This document shows, in pieces, positions 33,499 to 42,574 of a DNA stretch of 64,000 bases; the stretch's first letter is position 1; each line of letters starts with the position of its first letter. Source of the DNA: a bacterium (GTDB lineage: Bacteria; Bacillota; Clostridia; Oscillospirales; Acutalibacteraceae). The stretch covers positions 1 through 64,000 of the forward strand of contig JALFLK010000011.1 in the NCBI GenBank assembly GCA_022774755.1. The letters are read 5' to 3'. Made by a program: the position numbers and the translations under genes. The notes under the pieces were generated by a model that did no database searches, had not been told where the DNA came from, and was given only the letters and a program-made list of their open reading frames with translations.

Positions 33499-34197
33499 AT
33501 GAAAAAAACTGCACTGAAAATTTCGGTAATAATTGCGAGCATAACGGTGATTTTCGTCACACTTGGTTTATTCGGCGGATACCGGTGGGCTGAAGAGAAT
33601 TACTCCGATGCAAAGTCTTTGATTGATGAGGGGAAATATGTAATCGCATTGGAAAAGCTTGAAAATATTAAGTTTTTTACTTTTTCAGACCAGCAGGAGC
33701 TTATTCAAAACTGCAGAGACGCTATTCAGGCTGAGAAGGACGAAGAAGAACGGCAGCAAGAGCTTAAAACAAAGGAACTTATAAAAAAATTTGAGGAAGA
33801 AGATGAAAAGAACCTGCCCTATGTGGGTATGAATTTATCGGAAATAAGCAAAACCTCCTTGGGTAAGCCGTCAGATAATATAGAGCATTTTACAAGGACT
33901 GTTGACGGCGTTCAGCATCAGGGAACAATTTTTAAATTCTACAATTCCAAGGGCTTGATTTTTAAGGTTGAATGTTTCAGAGGAAAGGTAACGGAAATTT
34001 GGGATTACCGCAAAAATCCGCAAACAGAAAATACAAAAAAGTCATACAGCAGTTCAAAAAACACAAGAAAAAGCTCATCGCTAATCGACCCTTACAATGC
34101 AAAGGATTATGTGCATCCCGATGATTTTTACTACGATTATTACGACGATTTTTATGATTATGAGGACGCTGAGGATTACTGGGAAAGCAATCAATAA
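33499..34197 (+). CDS. Membrane-anchored hypothetical protein with Tyr/Asp-rich tail
   Basis: A 232-residue protein with ATG 33499 behind AGAGGGCGG. One N-terminal membrane helix at residues 8-28 is followed by a TPR-like helical pair (DAKSLIDEGKYVIALEKLENI) and a charged coiled-coil (EKDEEERQQELKTKELIKKF). A small beta domain (residues 105-165) has the look of an SmpA/OmlA-like fold, which is a guess. The C-terminus is a striking run of Tyr and Asp (DDFYYDYYDDFYDYEDAED). Function unknown. It probably faces the outside of the membrane. A terminator follows. Confidence 0.7.
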   Translation: MKKTALKISVIIASITVIFVTLGLFGGYRWAEENYSDAKSLIDEGKYVIALEKLENIKFFTFSDQQELIQNCRDAIQAEKDEEERQQELKTKELIKKFEEEDEKNLPYVGMNLSEISKTSLGKPSDNIEHFTRTVDGVQHQGTIFKFYNSKGLIFKVECFRGKVTEIWDYRKNPQTENTKKSYSSSKNTRKSSSLIDPYNAKDYVHPDDFYYDYYDDFYDYEDAEDYWESNQ

Positions 34198-34240
34198 AAG
34201 CTTGATTTTGTTGCACTTTGTGCCATAAAAATAATAGATA

Positions 34241-34280
34241 GGACCGACAATTTTCAAAAGAAAACCGTCGGTCCTTTTTT
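34241..34280 (+). terminator. Intrinsic terminator
   Basis: GGACCGAC (34241-34248) pairs with GTCGGTCC (34267-34274), followed by six T. Confidence 0.85.
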
Positions 34281-34282
34281 AC

Positions 34283-34540
34283 GTTATAGGAAATTGCTCG
34301 GCTGTGCTTGGGCATAAAAGGCTGTTTTCAGCAAAATCTGTCTGCACGGATTGCGTGTCGAGGCTTTTTTGCTCCGGGGAGATAGCTTCATCTAATTGGT
34401 AAAGTTTTATGCCCGACCGTTTTCCGCCGAGAAAAGGCCGGTTTATAACATAAAACATATATATCCGACCGTTTTATTCCGGGAAAATAGATTCATCTAT
34501 GTTGCTGTCTGCACGGATTGCGTGTCGAGACACTCGACTT
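34283..34540. repeat. Intergenic repeat family B, two copies
   Basis: Two copies of a sequence with core GCACGGATTGCGTGTCGAG lie in this gap, spanning 34338-34362 and 34505-34529. The first is preceded by GTTATAGGAAAT and GGCTGTTTTCAGCAAAA. Equivalent copies lie at 46.4-46.6 kb. The second copy is followed by the small hairpin GTCGAG-ACA-CTCGAC. No coding potential is seen in the gap 34281-34575. Confidence 0.75.
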
Positions 34541-34575
34541 TTTTAAACTGCGGATATTTTCAAATATACTGAAAT

Positions 34576-35139
34576 TTAGTGGCTTTTCATAACAGCGCTG
34601 AGCTTTCGGTTAAGCAATGCAACGGGAAGTCCCACTACATTAAAATAGTCCCCGACTATCTGCTTAACAAAAAGACCGCCCTTGCCCTGAATCCCGTAGG
34701 CGCCCGCTTTATCCATAGGCTCACCGGATATGACATAGGCTTTGATTTCTTCCTCTGAAAGCTCGTAAAAGCTGACTTTGGTTGTCTGAGAAAAAACCTC
34801 GGTTTTGTCCTTATACAACAGCGCACAGCCTGTAATTACCTTGTGGGTTTTACCCGAAAGCTCCCTGAGCATTTCGCAGGCGTCTTCAGGTGACCGTGGC
34901 TTGCCCAGCATAGCGCCGTCTGCAAAAACACCCGTATCACAGCCGATAACTATATCGCCGAAATGTCCTCGGGACTGTATATGAAGCGCTTTTTGCAAAG
35001 CAAGGCTTTGGGGAATTTTCTCAAGGGGAACGCCCTTTGGCAATGCTTCGTCAATATTTGCAGGCTCCACCGTAAAATCATCGCAGATAAGCTTTAAAAG
35101 CTCCTGTCTGCGTGGCGACGCCGAAGCAAGAATTATCAT
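34576..35139 (-). CDS. maf: Maf-family nucleoside triphosphate pyrophosphatase
   Basis: A 187-residue house-cleaning enzyme. The N-terminus MIILASASPRRQELL is the Maf signature with the phosphate-binding SxxPRR. DIVIGCDTGVFADG near residue 65 and GAYGIQGKGG near 150 complete the active site. It hydrolyses dTTP, UTP and modified pyrimidine nucleotides (YhdE type) and can affect septum formation. Single gene; family B repeats lie just downstream. Confidence 0.93.
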   Translation of the reverse strand: MIILASASPRRQELLKLICDDFTVEPANIDEALPKGVPLEKIPQSLALQKALHIQSRGHFGDIVIGCDTGVFADGAMLGKPRSPEDACEMLRELSGKTHKVITGCALLYKDKTEVFSQTTKVSFYELSEEEIKAYVISGEPMDKAGAYGIQGKGGLFVKQIVGDYFNVVGLPVALLNRKLSAVMKSH

Positions 35140-35344
35140 ATTTTACCTCCGTATTCTGTAATGCTTTTTCGTCTGAAAAGCCACAATAAGCCACAAAAAT
35201 TTGATAAATTTTTAACCTGTACAGTTGTTTTGTTAGAATAAATTATACAGGAATAAACTGAATATATAAATATAAAAGTACCGAAAATATAATCGAATCA
35301 TAAACTATAATTACTTATATTTTTACAGGGAAGGGACGACTGAA

Positions 35345-35509
35345 ATGATAGGTTTTATTTTGGGACTGTTTGTAGGCTGCGGCGTCGGAGTAACGGTTAT
35401 GGCGCTTTGTAATGCGGCTGCGGCAGGCGACAGGTACAGAGATGACTGCCACACGAATCCTGCGCAAAAAAGCGGTGAAAAGAGTGCCGACGCAACAAGT
35501 AAAAAATAA
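35345..35509 (+). CDS. Small membrane protein, DUF3789-like
   Basis: A 54-residue protein starting at ATG 35345 with AAGGGA upstream. One membrane helix with glycine zipper (MIGFILGLFVGCGVGVTVMALC) is followed by a short charged tail (DRYRDDC, then KSGEKSADATSKK). This is the layout of DUF3789 proteins, which are frequent in phages and mobile elements. Function is unknown. A hairpin terminator follows at about 35550. Confidence 0.65.
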   Translation: MIGFILGLFVGCGVGVTVMALCNAAAAGDRYRDDCHTNPAQKSGEKSADATSKK

Positions 35510-35549
35510 AAAAATACTATTTATTAAACAAACCATAGTATAAGCACAA

Positions 35550-35590
35550 CAGCCGTTGGTTAGGATTTGCTTGGTCAACGGCTTTGTTTG
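35550..35590 (+). terminator. Intrinsic terminator
   Basis: AGCCGTTG pairs with CAACGGCT around TTAGGATTTGCTTGGT, followed by TTGTTTG. The rest of 35591-35894 is AT-rich with no gene recognised. Confidence 0.65.
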
Positions 35591-35894
35591 TTTTTTTGCT
35601 TGTTCTGTTTATTTGTCAATAATTTATGTTTTAAAAATTATGTTATGCTCATTTTATGCTAATTTTACGCTCGTTTTTTCGAACTTTTGTTTAATAAAAA
35701 ACACCAAAGAGACGATTATGGGACACCATTCCTGCTAAAATATATTTACAGAGATTAAAAAGCGGATGGAAAACAGGGAACCCATAGAATAAATCCACAA
35801 AAATCTGACGACACAATGTGAAAAAAGATTTAATTAGTGCTTTGTTAGTGCTTTCCCGAGCATCCGCAAATTTCTTAAAATAGGAGTGACAAAA

Positions 35895-36104
35895 ATGTTG
35901 AATTTCAGCCTATTTATTTTTGCAGGATACTTTATTAAAATACTTGTAAATATGATTTTTTCCAAGCCGGCAAGAGTACACAAGTATGCAGAAAAATCAC
36001 AGAAGCCGAATACAGCCGTAATGCCTGATGTAAAATCTGCTAAAATAATAAAATTCCCCCAAAAGCGTTGTTACAGTCAGGCTAAAGACCGCAGGTGCGC
36101 TTAA
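35895..36104 (+). CDS. Small hypothetical membrane protein
   Basis: A 69-residue protein. ATG 35895 is chosen because TAGGAG lies eight bases before it, while GTG 35886 overlaps that site. One N-terminal hydrophobic helix (FSLFIFAGYFIKILVNMIF) is followed by a basic cytoplasmic tail with KIIKFPQKRCYSQ. No family recognised. The convergent HD gene ends nine bases after it. Confidence 0.5.
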   Translation: MLNFSLFIFAGYFIKILVNMIFSKPARVHKYAEKSQKPNTAVMPDVKSAKIIKFPQKRCYSQAKDRRCA

Positions 36105-36112
36105 CAATGCGC

Positions 36113-36601
36113 TTAGCTGAGGAACATTTCGCTTAAAATTTTTGTTCCTGTACGGGTTTTGAATATCTTATTTTTTACGGTTTCAACAGATTTTCTGTCC
36201 ATATTATCCTCATAAATATTCACGATAAAATCAGCCTCCACCAGAATCTGATATGGCTTTGAGTCGATATTTGTGTAGGTGTGGTGGTGACCGATAAGAT
36301 AACAGACCTTTTCAATAAAAACTTTTTCAAATCCGAGATTTTCAAGCAGCTTTTCGGCAACGGGAGGCCCCTCAAGCTCCTGATATTTGCCTGCGCTGCT
36401 TGAATATTTTTTTTCGCTTTCTTTTATGCCTATATCGTGGGTAAGGGCGGCAATATCCAGCAAAAACAGCTCATCACCCTTTAATTTTTCCGAAACGCCG
36501 ATTAAGTGGGCAAAGGCGTACACCTTCTGAAAGTGGTTAATCCGCTTTGGGTCGCCTTTGTAATATTCAATCATTTTTTCTGCAACTTTTTCTGCGGTCA
36601 T
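36113..36601 (-). CDS. HD-domain phosphohydrolase-like protein
   Basis: A 162-residue protein. ATG 36601 follows AAGGGA; the longer frame runs into the upstream gene. HD-superfamily metal ligands are visible: NHFQKVYAFAH near residue 22, the HD pair in ALTHDIG near 53, and IGHHHTYTNI near 105. Relatives hydrolyse nucleotides or related phosphates, and the substrate is unknown. Its start lies just past the stop of the DUF5662 gene, so the two form an operon. Confidence 0.8.
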   Translation of the reverse strand: MTAEKVAEKMIEYYKGDPKRINHFQKVYAFAHLIGVSEKLKGDELFLLDIAALTHDIGIKESEKKYSSSAGKYQELEGPPVAEKLLENLGFEKVFIEKVCYLIGHHHTYTNIDSKPYQILVEADFIVNIYEDNMDRKSVETVKNKIFKTRTGTKILSEMFLS

Positions 36602-36602
36602 T

Positions 36603-37136
36603 TTATTTTCCCTTTCTGAATGTATGCTTAATGTAGTCAAAGGTTTCTTTTTCGCCCTTATCCGCAAGCATACGCAGTAAAAATTCCAAATCTTCCGAGG
36701 TTTTTTGGTTAATTGTCCGTGTGCCCTTTGCCCTCAAAAAGTATTCAAGGGGACAGCTGTCGGTGTATTTATCTTTATTATAAATTTTGCTGGCGGCAAC
36801 TCTGTCGCAGAACATTTCAATTAAATATTTTCTGGGCATTTCCACGGCGATTACCTTTTTGGTAATGTGACTGTAATCCGTCCAGTATTCAAAGTGGTGC
36901 CGGTTTCTGCCCTTGTGATGCATCCACGCTTTAGAGAAGCCGTATTCCTCTCTCTCTCCCTCATTGGGGGAGCGTGTGCCTTGGTAAAACTTTGCCCCGG
37001 GGATAAATTCCGTTGGGGTGTATTTTGATAAATCGTGCCTTAATCCCTGAAAGGGGATTCCTGCACGAAAGCAGTTTGCAATCACCTTGTGTCGATGCTT
37101 TGTAATTGTAATGAAATGTTTAACAGGATGTGCCAT
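36603..37136 (-). CDS. DUF5662 family protein
   Basis: A 177-residue soluble protein rich in histidine and aromatic residues: HPVKHFITITKHRHKVI at the start, then GLRHDLSKYTPTEF and AWMHHKGRNRHHFEYWTDY near residue 70. These are the hallmarks of DUF5662. Clustered His/Asp suggests a metal site, but no activity is known to me. It is first in an operon with the HD-domain gene. Confidence 0.8.
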   Translation of the reverse strand: MAHPVKHFITITKHRHKVIANCFRAGIPFQGLRHDLSKYTPTEFIPGAKFYQGTRSPNEGEREEYGFSKAWMHHKGRNRHHFEYWTDYSHITKKVIAVEMPRKYLIEMFCDRVAASKIYNKDKYTDSCPLEYFLRAKGTRTINQKTSEDLEFLLRMLADKGEKETFDYIKHTFRKGK

Positions 37137-37311
37137 AAGACCACCTTATAAATAGGATTGTTGTTTATATTTGTTTCTGATTTTGTATTATTTGGTTATA
37201 AAACAATAAAAATCGAAAATATTATATCACATAATAATGAAAAATAAAATATACCTTGATAAATATGCGGAAAAGTAATAAAATTAGGGTATAAATAATC
37301 AGGAGTATTCT

Positions 37312-38478
37312 ATGAAGAAGTTACTATTAACGGTCATATGTATAGCCTTGTGTCTGTGTTTAGGCGGATGCGGCGGAGAAAACACTTCTCCCACCGAGGA
37401 CACGGCAGGCAATATATCTGAATTTGTAGTATCTGCATCCTCCACAGGCGAAGTGCTTATTCTTGAGGAGGGGGACGCAGAGCTTTTTAACCTTGAAGGA
37501 CTTGACATCGACAAGCCTGAAAATATAGGCTGGATAAGCAGTAATCCTCAGGTGGCGTCGGTTGATGACGCAGGCAGGGTTGACGCTCTTTCCCCGGGAG
37601 TTGCCGACATAATTATTGACGGCGGAGATAAGCGCTATACCTTCAGCGTAAAGGTAATAAAGGCATCCGACGATGGGCTGAGCTATTCCACGGCATATAC
37701 AGCCAATCAAAGCGTACTTAACAGCAACCTTGCCGACGAAGACACAATGCAGAATCCCTACTATATCAAGGTTAACAGAAAAGAGAACTGCGTAACCGTC
37801 TATACTTACGACCAAAACGGCAACTATACAATCCCCGTCAGGGCTATGGTTTGCTCAAGCGGAGAGAACAACGGCACAATTACCGGCGAGTTCAGCATCT
37901 ATTTTAAAAATGAGTGGAATCCCCTTTTGGACAATGTTTACGGAAAATATACCTCGGGATTTTCCGGTGATTACCTCTTCCATTCCGTTCCCTTCAAGCT
38001 GGCTCAGTCCGATACATTGGAGATAGACGAGTACAACAATCTCGGCAAGAGCGTTTCTATGGGATGTATAAGAATGGCGGTGGCAGACACAAAGTGGATA
38101 TACGATAACTGCCAAATCGGAACTCAGGTCGTGGTTTACGACGACGGCAATCCCGGACCTTTGGGAAAGCCCGAAAGTATGAACATAACCGATTTTTCGA
38201 ACGGATGGGACCCTACCGATGACGACCCGGAAAACCCATACAATGACAAAAAGCCTGTTGTCAGCGGAGCTTCGGATATAACGGTTAAAAAGGGAGAAAG
38301 CGTTGATTTGTTAAAGGGCATAACGGCTGTTGATACCTGCGGTAACGATATAACCGACAGAATCAAGGTAAAGGGTCAGGTTTATAACCAAAAGCCGGGA
38401 AAGTACATTATATCCTACATTGCAACAGACGCTATGCACCGCACCGACCGACAGGATGTTACCGTGACGGTTGAGTAG
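37312..38478 (+). CDS. L,D-transpeptidase (YkuD) lipoprotein with Ig-like domains
   Basis: A 388-residue secreted lipoprotein. Residues 1-20 form a signal with lipobox LGGC, so Cys19-20 would be lipidated and the protein anchored on the outer face. Residues 45-115 are a BIG2-like Ig domain (VASVDDAGRVDALSPGVADI). The YkuD domain (150-280) has the histidine in YLFHSVPF and catalytic Cys in SVSMGCIRM near 255. The last 75 residues are a bacterial Ig-like domain (ITVKKGESVDLLKGITAVD). Such enzymes make 3-3 peptidoglycan crosslinks or attach proteins. Confidence 0.9.
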   Translation: MKKLLLTVICIALCLCLGGCGGENTSPTEDTAGNISEFVVSASSTGEVLILEEGDAELFNLEGLDIDKPENIGWISSNPQVASVDDAGRVDALSPGVADIIIDGGDKRYTFSVKVIKASDDGLSYSTAYTANQSVLNSNLADEDTMQNPYYIKVNRKENCVTVYTYDQNGNYTIPVRAMVCSSGENNGTITGEFSIYFKNEWNPLLDNVYGKYTSGFSGDYLFHSVPFKLAQSDTLEIDEYNNLGKSVSMGCIRMAVADTKWIYDNCQIGTQVVVYDDGNPGPLGKPESMNITDFSNGWDPTDDDPENPYNDKKPVVSGASDITVKKGESVDLLKGITAVDTCGNDITDRIKVKGQVYNQKPGKYIISYIATDAMHRTDRQDVTVTVE

Positions 38479-38564
38479 TTGATTATTGAGTAATTTATTG
38501 TTGAGTAATTGATTATTGATGCAGACATTACCCGTATAAACTTTATAAAAAGATTTATAAAACG

Positions 38565-38590
38565 CTGAATAAATCACGCAAAAAAGCTCC
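38565..38590 (+). repeat. Partial family A repeat end
   Basis: TGAATAAATCACGCAAAAAAG matches the left end of the 149-base family A element for about 20 bases and then runs into the terminator that follows the YkuD gene. Confidence 0.5.
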
Positions 38591-38622
38591 TGCTTAGGCT
38601 TTGTGCCTTTGCAGGAGCTTTA
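38583..38622. terminator. Bidirectional terminator
   Basis: AAGCTCCTGC pairs with GCAGGAGCTT around TTAGGCTTTGTGCCTTT. It separates the YkuD gene and the convergent flippase-like gene. Confidence 0.8.
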
Positions 38623-38664
38623 TGTTTATTCTTTTTTTATGGCTTGTTCAGTCTGCAATACGGT

Positions 38665-39771
38665 TTACGGGTTGTCTTCAGATTCAAAATCTTCTTCAAT
38701 TATTTCCTGTTCAGCCTGTATAGCGTGTTTCACTTGAGAGGACCTTGTCTTGCCGCTTGTAATGTATGCAAAAGGTGCGGTAAAAAGCACCACGCCGTAG
38801 AAGTTGATGATTCTCCAAATAAGCGTTGCACTCTTCAGGGTAGCCGCAGTAAAGAAACCGTTGAAGAAAGCGGTAAATCCAAGCTCTGCCGCACCTGACG
38901 CACCGGGAATCGGAATCATACCCGATACAAGGTTTACAAACGCTTGAGAGCTTATCATATCAAGAGGCGTTGCATCACTGAGCCCAAAGGAGCGGTAAAC
39001 GCAGTAGGGAACGGTAAACATAACAATAAACTGAACAAATGTAAGAACGGTGGAAATTATCAGCGTTTTCTTGTGATGATAAAGCTCTTTGTTGCTTTCG
39101 TGGAAGACATCCAGCTGTTTTTGAATCTTAACGGTTTTCTTGTCGATATCCTTAATTATTTTTATTTTGGATAAAACCTTTGCAATAAAAAAGATAAACT
39201 TTTTTGTTATTGACGGCTTAAAGGAAATCAAAATCAGCGCACCGGTAATGATAAGCTGAGAGCCAAAGCCTAAGATTATGAAAGCTATAACAAGAGGCGA
39301 AGAAATAGCGTCTATAAAATACCCGATTTTATAGAAAAACGCCATAAAGCTGATAGAGGTAAGCACAACCTGATAGATTAAGAATTTTTGAACAAGCCTT
39401 GACGTGCTGTAACCTATATCCACGCCCATTGAATGAAGTAGATATACCTGCATCGGCTGACCGCCCGTTGACGACGGCGTAACGGCGCTCCAAAAAAGTC
39501 CTACAAATGCAACCTTAACGGCGTCGAAAAACCGTATCTGCTTGTAATCGGTTTTCATAAAGCAGTAAATTATCACGGCTTCAATCATCATAAATGAAAG
39601 CTGAAATAAAACCGCCATCAAAATCCAGAATGCACTTATTTCAAGGGGAGAATGGAGCAGGTCATTAAGTCCGTTTTCGCTGTAAAAAAAGTAAAATACC
39701 ATAAAAAGGCAAAGACCTGCCACTAAAATATTAAAAATTATTTTTCCGGGAAATTTCTTTTTTGTTTTCAT
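38665..39771 (-). CDS. Lysylphosphatidylglycerol synthase TM-region/flippase-like protein
   Basis: A 368-residue polytopic membrane protein with about eight helices. The pattern WSAVTPSSTGGQPMQVYLL near residue 95 and SGMIPIPGASGAAELGF near 290 are the two conserved loops of the LPG_synthase_TM (UPF0104, AglD/YbhN) family. Without the soluble aminoacyl transferase domain it is probably a lipid-handling or flippase-like protein. It overlaps the serpin gene by four bases (ATGA), so the two are translationally coupled. Confidence 0.88.
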   Translation of the reverse strand: MKTKKKFPGKIIFNILVAGLCLFMVFYFFYSENGLNDLLHSPLEISAFWILMAVLFQLSFMMIEAVIIYCFMKTDYKQIRFFDAVKVAFVGLFWSAVTPSSTGGQPMQVYLLHSMGVDIGYSTSRLVQKFLIYQVVLTSISFMAFFYKIGYFIDAISSPLVIAFIILGFGSQLIITGALILISFKPSITKKFIFFIAKVLSKIKIIKDIDKKTVKIQKQLDVFHESNKELYHHKKTLIISTVLTFVQFIVMFTVPYCVYRSFGLSDATPLDMISSQAFVNLVSGMIPIPGASGAAELGFTAFFNGFFTAATLKSATLIWRIINFYGVVLFTAPFAYITSGKTRSSQVKHAIQAEQEIIEEDFESEDNP

Positions 39772-41048
39772 ATAGACTCCACAATTCCGAAGTAAATGGG
39801 AATATTACTTTCGTTATCTAAAATTGAAAAGACAAAAGGTCTGTTTACTTTTACTTCCAAGCTGTTGTCAAGAGCATTTGCCGAAGACGCAGAGTCGGTG
39901 ATTTTGTCTGATGATATTCCTTTTTCCGAAATCTCAAAGCTGTATGAGGACAATACTCCGTCAACCCTGACGTCGGAATTGTTTGTCATTCCTCCAAGGT
40001 TTGAGTCGTCAGTAAAAATGGACTCTATTCCCATTGACTGTAATGTTTTGGTTACATCCTCTGTTCCCGTTTGAGAGAATTTGGGAAGATACCCTGTGCA
40101 CCGTTTGGTGGGATTCATACTGCTGATAAGATTCAGATAGCTTTCGCCGTTAAAGTTTTTCAGAAAATCGGACATTGAAATTCCTTCATCAGGCAAAATA
40201 ATGCACATTTTTAGCGGCGTGTTTTTAAAGTCCTTAATAAAACCGGAGCAGTTTTCGCCACCGATGTAAAATTCACTTCCTGCGTAAAAGTCGGTTTTGC
40301 TCTCGCCGTCAGTTCCGCTGAATGTTCCTGCGGAAATATTTGAAGCACTGTAGTTTTCAAGCCAGTTGTCGCTGATTGTAATTCCGCCTGTCAGGTACAT
40401 ATATCCCTGACTGTCAATGTCAAAGGGCGGATCCTCGTCGGAATACTCGCCTATCCAGTTGCGCAGCTTTGTGGTTGTGCTTTTATCTGAAAAAAGCAGA
40501 CGGAACAAATCTATTCCGTAGTATTTTGCGTCTGTTTTGATAAAATCGTTTTTGATGTCAAATTTATCGTTGTACCAAAATGCGTTTCCGAAGTTTGTTT
40601 TATAGCTTCCCTTTTCTTTATCAGAAAAGTAGTTCAGCCTTGTGGTGAAGTACTGAACGCATTGGTTTATGCTGTCTTTATTCAAATTGGGAGAAATAAT
40701 ATTGGTGATTTCCTGCTTGGAGCTTTTAGACGCTGCGTTGGAAATAAGCGCAAGCTGAACATATGTGTTTGCAGGTGTAACGGTAGTGTTTCCTCCGTTT
40801 AAAAGGTGTTGCTGTTTTAACAGCTGACAGGCAAATTCTGAGGCGCCTTTCTGAAAAGCTGTGTATGAATTGGGCGAAGTAACATCTGTACTGCTGTATG
40901 TATAGTTTTCTTCTTTTTCACCATAGCTGACTTTTTTGTCGGCAATCAGACTGTCATTCTTTGAAACACGGTTTGGGTCGCCTGCACATGAACACAAAAC
41001 GGCACATATCAAAAGCAGTATAACGGTAAAAATAATTGACTTTTTCAT
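39768..41048 (-). CDS. Serpin-family secreted protease inhibitor lipoprotein
   Basis: A 426-residue protein. ATG 41048 is preferred over 41054 because GGAG lies eight bases upstream. The signal peptide ends in lipobox LCSC. The serpin fold is recognised by AFQKGASEFACQLLKQ, NAFWYNDKFDI and MCIILPDEGISMSDFLKNF. The C-terminal reactive-centre region SEKGISSDKITDSASSA is followed by VNRPFVFSILDNESNIPIYFG, the classic terminal strand. Serpins trap serine or cysteine proteases as covalent complexes; gut bacteria use them against host or competitor enzymes. The target specificity is not predictable here. Confidence 0.92.
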   Translation of the reverse strand: MKKSIIFTVILLLICAVLCSCAGDPNRVSKNDSLIADKKVSYGEKEENYTYSSTDVTSPNSYTAFQKGASEFACQLLKQQHLLNGGNTTVTPANTYVQLALISNAASKSSKQEITNIISPNLNKDSINQCVQYFTTRLNYFSDKEKGSYKTNFGNAFWYNDKFDIKNDFIKTDAKYYGIDLFRLLFSDKSTTTKLRNWIGEYSDEDPPFDIDSQGYMYLTGGITISDNWLENYSASNISAGTFSGTDGESKTDFYAGSEFYIGGENCSGFIKDFKNTPLKMCIILPDEGISMSDFLKNFNGESYLNLISSMNPTKRCTGYLPKFSQTGTEDVTKTLQSMGIESIFTDDSNLGGMTNNSDVRVDGVLSSYSFEISEKGISSDKITDSASSANALDNSLEVKVNRPFVFSILDNESNIPIYFGIVESI

Positions 41049-41084
41049 AAACACAGCTCCGTATTAAGTACTAATCAGTTGTTT

Positions 41085-42218
41085 TTAAGAATTTGAGGCA
41101 AGCCTCTGAGCCAGGCGGTAAATATTAAGCGCAGAATTTTTTTTGCTTATCTTCTCACAGTTTTTCTTCATATCTTCAAGCTTTTCCGAGTCTGCAAGGA
41201 GTTGGGCAATGCTTTTTCCGCCTTTATCGGGGTCTTTGTCAAGCAAAACCGCAGCGCCTGTTTTCTGCAAAAACTTTGCGTTTTCACTTTCCTGTCCGGG
41301 GAATGCACTGTATAACGCCATGGGAAGACGGCAGGCAAGGCTCTCTGTGACAGTCAATCCGCCGGGTTTTGTAACGGCAAGGTCGGCAAAATGCATATAT
41401 TCCTCAACATTATCCACAAACTCAAAAAGCTTTGACTTTTTGTGGGGGATTTCTTTATTGCTGAGATATTCCTGAAAAGCACGGTAAAGCTTGTGGTTTT
41501 TTCCCGTAATAATTATGCACTGGCAGTCCCTGTCCGACTTATCCAGACTCTCAAAGAAATTTAAAACCTCGCTAACGCCGAAACTTCCTGCCATAAGAAG
41601 AACCGTTTGCTTATTTGTTTCAAAACCAAGCTCTCGGGCGGTTTTTGAACGGTCGCTTTGTGCATAGAATTTATCTGCAATGGGAATTCCCAAAGGGTAC
41701 AGACGGCTTCGTTCAATTCCGTTTTGCTCTGTAATTTCGTCAACCATTTGGTCGGTGGGCGTTACATATGCTTCAATTTCAGGAAAAAAGTAGGTTTTGT
41801 GAGGGCAAAAATCCGTAATCAGGCTTATCACCGGGAACGATACCCTATTTTTGTATTTTAATCCAGCCAGCATTGTTGTTACAAACGCATGGCACGAAAT
41901 AACAACGTCTGGGTTGAAATTCTCAAACAGAGAAAGGAGCTTTTTCCCCTCAAGGGAGTTCAGATGATTGCAGAGATTGTTTATTTTGCTTTCCCTGTCG
42001 CTTATGTCATAAAGCTTTCCGTAAAGCTTGGGGGTTTTGGTGGCAAGAACTACATAACCGCTGCATATAAATCTGTTGTAGAGCTTTCCGCAGTACTGAA
42101 TTGCGTCGCATATTTCAACCTTTGCGGAGGGGTCGTTTTTTTCTATTGTGTTTTTCAGTGCTGCGGCGGCGCTTTTGTGGCCTCCGCCTGTTGAAGCCGT
42201 TAAAACTAAAATTCTCAT
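41085..42218 (-). CDS. Processive diacylglycerol glycosyltransferase (UgtP/MGDG-synthase-like)
   Basis: A 377-residue GT28-type enzyme. ATG 42218 is chosen because the family begins MRILVLTASTGGGHKSAAAAL; the longer frame adds a poorly conserved lead. The N-terminal acceptor domain has GGGHKSAA near residue 12. The C-terminal donor domain has VLLMAGSFGVSEVL near 205 and DLAVTKPGGLTVTESLA near 295, matching MurG and MGDG synthase sugar-nucleotide motifs. It probably adds sugars to diacylglycerol in membrane lipid or lipoteichoic anchor synthesis. The start has only a weak AAAGGCAG site, within a short direct repeat. Confidence 0.88.
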   Translation of the reverse strand: MRILVLTASTGGGHKSAAAALKNTIEKNDPSAKVEICDAIQYCGKLYNRFICSGYVVLATKTPKLYGKLYDISDRESKINNLCNHLNSLEGKKLLSLFENFNPDVVISCHAFVTTMLAGLKYKNRVSFPVISLITDFCPHKTYFFPEIEAYVTPTDQMVDEITEQNGIERSRLYPLGIPIADKFYAQSDRSKTARELGFETNKQTVLLMAGSFGVSEVLNFFESLDKSDRDCQCIIITGKNHKLYRAFQEYLSNKEIPHKKSKLFEFVDNVEEYMHFADLAVTKPGGLTVTESLACRLPMALYSAFPGQESENAKFLQKTGAAVLLDKDPDKGGKSIAQLLADSEKLEDMKKNCEKISKKNSALNIYRLAQRLASNS

Positions 42219-42221
42219 AAT

Positions 42222-42259
42222 ATATGATACTGCCTTTAATATACGATACTGCCTTTTAC
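42222..42259. repeat. Short direct repeat upstream of the glycosyltransferase
   Basis: The word GATACTGCCTTTA occurs twice 19 bases apart. On the minus strand each copy supplies AAAGGCAG, the only ribosome-binding-like sequence before the gene. The remaining gap up to 42574 (divergent promoters) shows no gene. Confidence 0.5.
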
Positions 42260-42574
42260 GCAAGTTGCTGTTACTTAAAATTGATATAACCATAATTATA
42301 TACAATTTATACCGCTTTTTCAATACTATTTAATAAATTGGAAGTGTTGTTTACAGAAATGTAAATAAAGATTAGGGAATTTATGGAAAAGATTATTAAA
42401 AATACACAGCGTAATTTTAAGAATGGAGTAAACTGTATTAAAATTGTGTAAAAATCTCTGTTATATTTGGGAGTATTTTTGTGGTGTAAATTCAAAATAA
42501 TACTTTATTTTTCGGCGGATTTATTGTATCATAAATATACTTATGATAGACATAGGACTATCGGGGAGGTAAAT

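Noticed and set aside
33405-33593. A 62-codon frame starting in the tandem repeats
   Set aside because: It is created by the 12-base repeats and overlaps the start of a better supported gene.
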